DNA of 29,392 nucleotides from an uncultured Spirochaetales bacterium (GTDB taxonomy: Bacteria; Spirochaetota; Spirochaetia; Sphaerochaetales; Sphaerochaetaceae), in the NCBI GenBank assembly GCA_949292445.1, contig CASEZU010000072.1, positions 1-29,392 on the forward strand. The letters run 5' to 3'. The notes below the pieces were generated by a model. It saw only the letters and a list, made by a program, of their open reading frames with translations. It made no database searches and was not told the origin of the DNA. A program made the position numbers and the translations under genes. Positions 24,377 through 29,392 of the stretch are shown in pieces; positions within the stretch are counted from its first letter, which is position 1; each line of letters begins with the position of its first letter.

Positions 24377-25252
24377 ATGGCAGATAACGAGAAGCTGGAA
24401 TGTCTAAGGAGGCTTCAGGATGTGCTTCAGGAGAAGTTCGCGCTTGAGCAGCAGGTAGAGACCCTTCCGAAGGAACTGAGAAGGGAGGAATCGGTGCTGA
24501 GGACCGAGGAGAAGGAATTTTCCGATCTCCAGGCTCTTGCAGCCGAGACTGCTGATGAAGTCAAGTCGCTCTCCATAAGATATGAGGATGCCTTCCAGAC
24601 AAGGACAGGCTACGAGAAGCAGATGGAGTTCCTCAATACCCAGCGCGAGTACGAGGCACTTTCAAAGCAGCTCGAGGAAGCCAGGGCAAACGAGGAAACT
24701 CTCCTCAAGCAGCGCAACAGCAAGACAAAGGAATCAGAGAAGCTCAAGAAGGAGCTTGTCGATAAGGAAGCTGCTGTAGAGGCTCAGAAGGCGAAAGTCG
24801 AGGAGGAGAGGGCCAAGGTTGACTCCCAGCTCAACGGTATCAATGAGAAGATCGCGGAGCTCGACAAGGCATGCCTCGACGTGAAGGGAGAGGCGATCTC
24901 CGATGAGCTTTATGAGAAGTTCTCCAATATAGTCAGGAAGAAGGGCGGCGTCGGTGTCGTTCCTGTACATGGACAGGTCTGCATGGGCTGCGACAGGGTG
25001 CTTCCGATGCAGTTTGTCATTGATCTCAGGCTCAAGCAGCAGGAGAACGAGATTGACTACTGCCCGTACTGCTCAAGGATCATCTGGTATGAGGAGCTCG
25101 ATCCCGAAACTGAGAAGAGCTATATCTTCGAGCAGCTCGAATCCAAGGGTACGCCGGAGTCAAAGTCTGCCTCCTCTTCCGGAGAGGCTCAGCAGGATTC
25201 CGATTCCTATGATGAGTCCATGGGTATGGATGGAGGTTTTGACGACTTCTGA
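24377..25252 (+). CDS. CdsZ/DUF164-type coiled-coil zinc-ribbon protein
   Basis: 291 residues. Residues about 1-170 form a long antiparallel coiled coil rich in Glu, Lys and Gln. A C4 zinc ribbon follows (Cys202, Cys205, Cys229, Cys232 in CMGC...CPYC), then an acidic Ser/Gly-rich tail of about 45 residues ending in GGFDDF. This is the FlgZ/HP0958 and CT398 (CdsZ) family, proposed to be chaperone- or RNA-binding-type adaptors in flagellar, type III secretion and RpoN-linked contexts. Its own role here is unknown. Its TGA lies only six bases before the RNase P RNA, so the two may share a transcript. Confidence 0.88.
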   Translation: MADNEKLECLRRLQDVLQEKFALEQQVETLPKELRREESVLRTEEKEFSDLQALAAETADEVKSLSIRYEDAFQTRTGYEKQMEFLNTQREYEALSKQLEEARANEETLLKQRNSKTKESEKLKKELVDKEAAVEAQKAKVEEERAKVDSQLNGINEKIAELDKACLDVKGEAISDELYEKFSNIVRKKGGVGVVPVHGQVCMGCDRVLPMQFVIDLRLKQQENEIDYCPYCSRIIWYEELDPETEKSYIFEQLESKGTPESKSASSSGEAQQDSDSYDESMGMDGGFDDF

Positions 25253-25256
25253 TCAT

Positions 25257-25588
25257 TTCCAGGTTCCGGAGGTAATCGCTGCTTAGCAGAGGAAAGTCCG
25301 GGCTCCGCAGGACGATGGTGCTGGCTAACGGCCAGGAGCAGCAATGCTACAGAAAGTGCAGCAGAGAACAGACCGCCCCGCAAGGGGTAAGGGTGAAACG
25401 GCAGTGTAAGAGACTACCGCCTGGACAGCGATGGACAGGGCATGGCAAACCTCACCAGGAGCAAGGCCAAGTATGCAGCCGGCTGGTCCGGCCATGGCTG
25501 CGGGTAGGCTGCTTGAGCCATGGAGCAATTCATGGCCTAGATAGATGATTACCTAAACAGAACCCGGCTTATCCGGAGCCTGGTTTTT
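25257..25588 (+). ncRNA. rnpB: RNase P RNA, bacterial type A
   Basis: Conserved elements in order: GAGGAAAGTCCGGGCTCC (25289-25306), GGGTAAGGGTGAAACGGC, AGATAGATGATTACC, and ACAGAACCCGGCTTA near the 3' end. P1 pairs CCAGGTTCCGGA (25259-25270) with TCCGGAGCCTGG (25572-25583) with one wobble, and P2 pairs GGTAATC (25271-25277) perfectly with GATTACC (25547-25553). About 327 bases plus a T-tail. It is the ribozyme that matures tRNA 5' ends. No promoter of its own was clear, so it may be read from the upstream zinc-ribbon gene or from a promoter inside that gene. Confidence 0.96.
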
Positions 25589-25596
25589 ATAATAGC

Positions 25597-25625
25597 GGCA
25601 GAGAGTGATCCTTTCTGCCTTTTTT
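25597..25625 (+). terminator. Terminator after rnpB
   Basis: GGCAGAGAG-TGATC-CTTTCTGCC is a 9-bp stem with one wobble, followed by six T. An unrelated inverted repeat CCGGAG/CTCCGG (25630-25635 and 25650-25655) lies just beyond it. Confidence 0.85.
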
Positions 25626-25672
25626 AATGCCGGAGTGTTACCGTAAAACCTCCGGAATGCTATCATCTCATT

Positions 25673-26368
25673 ATGAAAAGAACAGCTGCATTGCTGCTTA
25701 CGATAATAGCGCTGCTGCCGCTTCATGCATCATCAGGCTGGCTCATAGGCGGAGAGGCAGGCTATGCGCTCAGTTTCATGAGTACTGTCAACACCTGGCC
25801 GGATACATTATATAAGCCCGGACACGGTGCTGAAGCCGCGTTTCTTGCTGAATATGGATTCGGATACGGCCTGTCTCTCTCGGCAGGACTCAGGTATTCA
25901 CAGAAGAGCTTCTTTTACTCTCATACCAACGGCGGTGATCTCATAAGCGATTATATGGAGATGAATCATTTTCTTGAGGTACCGCTCTCAATCCGTTATT
26001 CCTGCAGCTTCGGTGACGTGAGCCTTTTCGCCGGCGCTGGGGGGTATGTCGGCATCTGGTTCCTCTCAAACTGGGCCGGCCGCAATATCAGTGCCTCGGA
26101 GACAATGGACAGCTCCTCAAATATGTATATGAGCTTTGGAGAGCTTGTTCCTCTGGAAAGCCAGGACAATCTCTTCGAGGCCGGAATACTGGCTGAAGCC
26201 GGTGTTTCCTGGCATATGAGGAAGGATATCCGCCTGGATTTCACGCTGAGATATGAAAGCAATCTGACAAGCCTTGTGAGAAATGTGCAGGAAAATACCG
26301 TGCACAGATACTATGACACGCTCATGCTGACGGTTGGCTGCATGATACCCGTAGGAGGAGGAAGATGA
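25673..26368 (+). CDS. Outer-membrane beta-barrel protein
   Basis: 231 residues. The N-terminus MKRTAALLLTIIALLPLHAS is a signal peptide with likely cleavage near ASS-G. The rest alternates hydrophobic/aromatic residues with glycines (GGEAGYALSF, GLSLSAGLRYS, SLFAGAGGYVGIWF), the pattern of a small OmpX/OmpA-like eight- to ten-strand barrel of the porin-family type. It probably lies in the outer membrane. There is no Shine-Dalgarno; a -10-like TATCAT ends six bases before the ATG, suggesting a leaderless message. The stop overlaps the next ATG by four bases (ATGA), so it is tightly coupled to the S41-like lipoprotein. Specific function unknown. Confidence 0.78.
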   Translation: MKRTAALLLTIIALLPLHASSGWLIGGEAGYALSFMSTVNTWPDTLYKPGHGAEAAFLAEYGFGYGLSLSAGLRYSQKSFFYSHTNGGDLISDYMEMNHFLEVPLSIRYSCSFGDVSLFAGAGGYVGIWFLSNWAGRNISASETMDSSSNMYMSFGELVPLESQDNLFEAGILAEAGVSWHMRKDIRLDFTLRYESNLTSLVRNVQENTVHRYYDTLMLTVGCMIPVGGGR

Positions 26369-27747
26369 TCCGACGCCTCTATCTCTTTATCCTGCTGCTT
26401 TCGCTTCTCATCTCCTGCCGTCCGCAGCCTGATGTGCAATCATTCACAGCGCCTGACAACAGCTGGGCTTCACTTTTCCGGCTTTACTGGGAAGAGATGA
26501 ACAGGAACTATCTTTTCTGGGATCTCGATTCTCCCGGAAAAGAGTGGGATGATGTGTATGAGCACTACATGCCGCTTTTCGAGGCGATTGAAGGCAATGT
26601 AGGGGACAGCGAGGCAGCGGACGAAGAAGGATACAGGCTTTTCTATGATATCTCCAAAAACCTCAGCGACGGACACTATTCATTCCTGCTTGCAGGTTCT
26701 GACATGCACTATGTTCCGTTCTCAATTTATAAATACAGGCTGCTCAGAGAGGAGGGCAGGAGCGATGATGAGATAATCAGGGCATTGCGCGAGAAAGATG
26801 ATTCTCTTCTTGAGTCCACCGATTATTCCGAGAATGCACTCTCCATTCTCTCCACATCTTTCGGTGTGAATATTGCCGCCGGCAGTGCTTCGGTATACTC
26901 CGGTCCTGTCGAGGCATCCGGTTATCTTGAGGACTGCTATATTTTCTATGTTGTCAGCAAAGGCAGCGATACTCCAAGTCTGTTCTTCATCGGCAGGACT
27001 GAGGATGACATTCTCTACATCACGCTCTCCGGCTTTGATCTCTATCCATATCTTACAAGCGGAAGCCGGGAGATAAGGACCGCGGCCGGGGCATTTCTGG
27101 CAGAATGGAAGGGCAGGATCCAGGGCTATCTTTCCGGCAGAGGAGAGGATATAAAAGGGCTTGTCATCGATCTTAGGGGTAACCCGGGCGGATACAATAT
27201 CGACATAAACACGCTCTGGGGCTGCCTTCTTGATGATGATCTTTACATCATGGATTACCGCTCAAAGGATGGCATGAATCGCACCGATTACGGACCATGG
27301 ACAAAATACATCGTGCATGCGGATCCGGGGACGGAGAGGAAATTCGACAGGCCTGTTGCTGTCATAACGAACAAAGCCACAATATCCAATGGTGAAGTAT
27401 CTGCGCTTCTTTTCATGGCGATGAGGGATTATTCAGGCTCTGATGTCGCTCTCTTCGGAGGAACTACTGCCGGCGGTCTTGGCACAGCCTTCCGCGATAA
27501 CAATCAGCTTGTCATCAATGAGAATGAGGATCCCTATGTCTTCAACGGCGGACAGTTCGCCATCGGGAATGCCATGATTGTCACAACCCAGAGCCGTGAG
27601 GCCCGCTACAGGAACGGCAGGAAATTTGAATGGAGCGGTATCGATCCCGATTACACCATTGATCGCGGACTGCCATCCTCTCCATCGGCAGGACGCGGTG
27701 ACCTGAGGCTGGATGCCGCGCTTGAATGGATCAGAGGGAGAATCTGA
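26365..27747 (+). CDS. S41-family protease-like lipoprotein
   Basis: 460 residues. Signal MIRRLYLFILLLSLLISC with lipobox ending in Cys18, so likely lipid-anchored in the envelope. N-terminal helical region (about 30-150) and a C-terminal S41 (tail-specific/C-terminal processing protease) domain: KGLVIDLRGNPGGYN (264-278), then VITNKATISNGEVSALLF in which S341 is the likely nucleophile, and ALFGGTTAGGLG. I see no clear PDZ domain, unlike Prc/CtpA. It may process or quality-control envelope proteins, perhaps the coupled barrel protein; that link is inference. The coupled overlap implies coexpression. A hairpin spans the stop codon. Confidence 0.82.
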   Translation: MIRRLYLFILLLSLLISCRPQPDVQSFTAPDNSWASLFRLYWEEMNRNYLFWDLDSPGKEWDDVYEHYMPLFEAIEGNVGDSEAADEEGYRLFYDISKNLSDGHYSFLLAGSDMHYVPFSIYKYRLLREEGRSDDEIIRALREKDDSLLESTDYSENALSILSTSFGVNIAAGSASVYSGPVEASGYLEDCYIFYVVSKGSDTPSLFFIGRTEDDILYITLSGFDLYPYLTSGSREIRTAAGAFLAEWKGRIQGYLSGRGEDIKGLVIDLRGNPGGYNIDINTLWGCLLDDDLYIMDYRSKDGMNRTDYGPWTKYIVHADPGTERKFDRPVAVITNKATISNGEVSALLFMAMRDYSGSDVALFGGTTAGGLGTAFRDNNQLVINENEDPYVFNGGQFAIGNAMIVTTQSREARYRNGRKFEWSGIDPDYTIDRGLPSSPSAGRGDLRLDAALEWIRGRI

Positions 27748-27757
27748 CTCTCCCTCT
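27733..27757. terminator. Hairpin between convergent S41 and SnoaL-like genes
   Basis: AGAGGGAGA (27733-27741) and TCTCCCTCT (27749-27757) form a perfect 9-bp stem around a 7-base loop that holds the S41 TGA stop. T-runs on both sides are weak, but the position between convergent genes fits bidirectional termination. Confidence 0.5.
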
Positions 27758-27764
27758 TCCTTAC

Positions 27765-28121
27765 TTAAACGATGGGAAGGTTATGCTGCCTCAGAAAGGA
27801 GAGTTTGTCCCAGTAACCTCGCTGGAACAGGATCTTTCCGCCGACAACATGGAAAAATCCGCAGCCGCGGAGGCCAAGCGGATCGCGCCATTCGAGAATT
27901 GCCCACTCACCATCCTCGAAAATATTCTCAACAATGGCTGTCATATCTGCTGCGGCAAATTCTCCTGAGAACATTGCTCGTATTGCCTCAATGCTGGAGA
28001 CTGGATCATTTGCCACCTGATGGTTCGTCGCATTTTCATGATAGAGCCCCGTTATCGCATCGGCGTCGTGAGCATTGAAGGCTGCCACCCATTTCATGAC
28101 AACTTCTCTGGGCGTCATCAT
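27765..28121 (-). CDS. SnoaL/NTF2-like protein
   Basis: 118 residues of the small alpha+beta cone fold. The N-terminal MMTPREVVMKWVAAFNAHDADAI is typical of SnoaL-like polyketide cyclase/NTF2 proteins, with later strands around EWAILEWRDPLG and GCGFFHVVGGKI. The family includes diverse ligand-binding and minor enzymatic roles, so no specific activity is assigned. It starts four bases inside the mazG stop (ATGA overlap), so it is cotranscribed with and translationally coupled to mazG, perhaps with a related small-molecule housekeeping role. Either of the first two ATGs (28121, 28118) may be used. Confidence 0.82.
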   Translation of the reverse strand: MMTPREVVMKWVAAFNAHDADAITGLYHENATNHQVANDPVSSIEAIRAMFSGEFAAADMTAIVENIFEDGEWAILEWRDPLGLRGCGFFHVVGGKILFQRGYWDKLSFLRQHNLPIV

Positions 28122-28945
28122 TCTTCATCACCATTTTCAGTCATTTTCACTTCTTCCCAGAGCTGGTTCATCTCAGCTGTGTGATCTTTGTCTACAGGGA
28201 TATTTCTCTCCGCAGCCAATGTGAAAAGCCTCTGGAAACGTGCCTTTACCTTCTCATTGCACCTGTGGAGGGCCACGTTTGGCCTGATCTTCATGAAGCG
28301 GCAGAGATTGACGACGGAGAAGAGCAGATCCCCCAGTTCCATCTCAAGATGATCCTCATCGCCTTCGGCTATAGCCTCATTCACTTCCTCAAGCTCTTCC
28401 TCCACTTTGGCGACAATACCTGAAGCATCAGGCCAGTCAAAACCGACTTTCTTCAGTTTTTTCTGTATCTCATAGCTGCATTCAAGCGGCGGCAGGGAGG
28501 AGGGGATATGAGCGAAGAATGACTCAGCCTTGTCCTTGTGGCCTTCGATATTTTCCTTGACGCTGTTCCAGAGGGAAAGGACTTCAGAGGCATTCTCAGC
28601 TTTCTCCTCACCGAAAACATGCGGATGGCGCCTGATGAGCTTGTCACAAACCTCATTCACAGCTTCTTCCGGCCTGAAGTCCTTGTTCTCCTCATGAATA
28701 CAGAGATTCATGAAGACGTTGATCATCACATCCCCGATTTCCTCCCGTTCAGATCCGATGTCCTTTTTCAGAACACCATCAAGATACTCATAGCTCTCAT
28801 CAATAAGTGAGATGGTTGTGCTCTTGTTCGTCTGCAGCCGGTCCCATGGGCAGCCGCCGGGAGCACGGAGAATTGAAATGATTGTATAAAGACGGTCAAT
28901 GCTGGATGTGAAATCGGGAGCATGCTCAAAGTATTTCTCGTACAT
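28118..28945 (-). CDS. mazG: MazG nucleoside triphosphate pyrophosphohydrolase
   Basis: 275 residues from the ATG at 28945. Two MazG domains are present; the first has LRAPGGCPWDRLQT followed by IDESYEYLDGV and EEIGDVMINV, giving the ExxE...ExxD metal site; the second includes KVEEELEEVNEAIAEGDED and ELGDLLFSVVNL. It hydrolyses NTPs and dNTPs to monophosphates, as a house-cleaning or stringent-response enzyme. A further ATG at 28963 is in frame without a ribosome-binding site; a -10-like TACTAT ends six bases before the chosen ATG, suggesting a leaderless start. The stop overlaps the SnoaL-like ATG. The AT-rich gene-free zone lies upstream. Confidence 0.93.
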   Translation of the reverse strand: MYEKYFEHAPDFTSSIDRLYTIISILRAPGGCPWDRLQTNKSTTISLIDESYEYLDGVLKKDIGSEREEIGDVMINVFMNLCIHEENKDFRPEEAVNEVCDKLIRRHPHVFGEEKAENASEVLSLWNSVKENIEGHKDKAESFFAHIPSSLPPLECSYEIQKKLKKVGFDWPDASGIVAKVEEELEEVNEAIAEGDEDHLEMELGDLLFSVVNLCRFMKIRPNVALHRCNEKVKARFQRLFTLAAERNIPVDKDHTAEMNQLWEEVKMTENGDEE

Positions 28946-28963
28946 AGGAGCATAGTAGCACAA

Positions 28964-29392
28964 AAAGCGTCAGCAGCATATGTTTCTATGCATAGTTTTA
29001 GAATCGTGTGACATCAGGATCAGCCGAAACGGGGCAAGAGAGGGAAAACAGCTGAAATATTAAATATATAAAACAATTTATTCTTATCGGATAAATAAAT
29101 GAAATAATTCTATTTTAACTTTTATAAAAATAAAATTATCAGGCTATTTAATATATCTAATATCCAAGATATTTTATTTCTGACAAAAACAAGAAAAATG
29201 ATAGAATAAAAGTCTAATTGACAGAATATGCATTATATCCATGAGATTTTCAATTGAATTGTGTATCCTTGATCACTTTATTCCATAAATGTCTGCATTC
29301 TTCTTGTGACAATAATATCGAATAATATTAATAATCTATAGATTATTCTAAAATATACTGCATTGATAAACCTTTATTATTCTTTACTCAAT
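28964..29392. other. AT-rich region without a gene
   Basis: About 430 bases with a sharp rise in A+T relative to the rest of the window and no convincing coding frame, tRNA or terminator. It contains short near-palindromes (TTCAATTGAA at 29249-29258), a direct repeat AATAATAT (29311-29318 and 29321-29328), and an 18-bp perfect palindrome. It may be regulatory DNA for a gene beyond the window, or the edge of an acquired segment. Confidence 0.55.
29330..29347. promoter_or_regulatory. 18-bp perfect palindrome, possible operator
   Basis: AATAATCTA joined to TAGATTATT is an exact 18-bp palindrome, preceded by two AATAATAT repeats 10 bp apart. Its size fits a homodimeric helix-turn-helix regulator site. 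No gene starts inside the window near it. Confidence 0.4.

Noticed and set aside
29218..29246. Promoter from TTGACA at 29218
   Set aside because: No -10-like hexamer at 16-18 bp spacing; the TATATC that follows is only 10 bp away.

Overview
The window looks like a core-chromosome segment of a spirochaete. My best guess is a gut or host-associated member near Sphaerochaeta/Treponema, but I cannot prove the genus from one window. The evidence is a PUR-alpha-like single-domain nucleic-acid-binding protein of the kind found in spirochaetes and Bacteroidetes, a short SMC with no recognisable hinge, a CdsZ/DUF164 zinc-ribbon protein, surface lipoproteins and an outer-membrane barrel, and a Gram-negative cell plan. 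Base composition is moderately GC-rich until about 28960, where it turns strikingly AT-rich.

Layout. 1-2114: the tail of a MalY/PatB-type C-S lyase in an operon with an NhaC-type Na+/H+ antiporter, closed by a terminator. 2215-5606: an unrecognised ten-helix membrane protein, a beta-helix surface lipoprotein whose promoter spacer contains a run of eight G, and a convergent EFR1-type flavodoxin/ferredoxin fusion. 5655-9515: an ABC-F ATPase translationally coupled to coaX, a convergent M29-aminopeptidase-like protein that has lost most metal ligands, and tRNA-Gly(TCC). 9554-13425: the PUR protein, convergent rnhB, and smc divergent from rnhB over a symmetric -10 element. 13428-16997: the ffh-rpsP-khpA-rimM-trmD-rplS translation operon with a near-consensus promoter and a strong terminator. 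17021-18173: a small zinc-binding protein with coaD, then tRNA-Tyr(GTA). 18217-19502: three 23-bp-phased direct repeats leading directly into an AAA/DUF4143 ATPase. 19587-25625: a YkgJ-type cluster protein, dnaG-rpoD (an unusually large sigma factor with a very acidic insert), a CdsZ-like zinc-ribbon protein and rnpB. 25673-28945: an outer-membrane barrel coupled to an S41-protease-like lipoprotein, convergent with a mazG-SnoaL pair. 28946-29392 has no gene; it is AT-rich and carries an 18-bp perfect palindrome.

The genes fall into translation/secretion (ffh, rpsP, rimM, trmD, rplS, rnpB, two tRNAs, ABC-F), replication and transcription (dnaG, rpoD, smc, rnhB), coenzyme A synthesis (coaX and coaD, at separate sites) and envelope functions. 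Good sigma70-type promoters (TTGACA-like, 16-17 bp, TATAAT-like) can be read before many units. The most notable signals are the G-tract promoter, the phased repeats at the ATPase gene, the hinge-less SMC, the acidic sigma factor, the M29-like pseudo-enzyme, and a recurring arrangement in which a -10-like hexamer sits 6-7 bases before an ATG with no ribosome-binding site, suggesting leaderless mRNAs.
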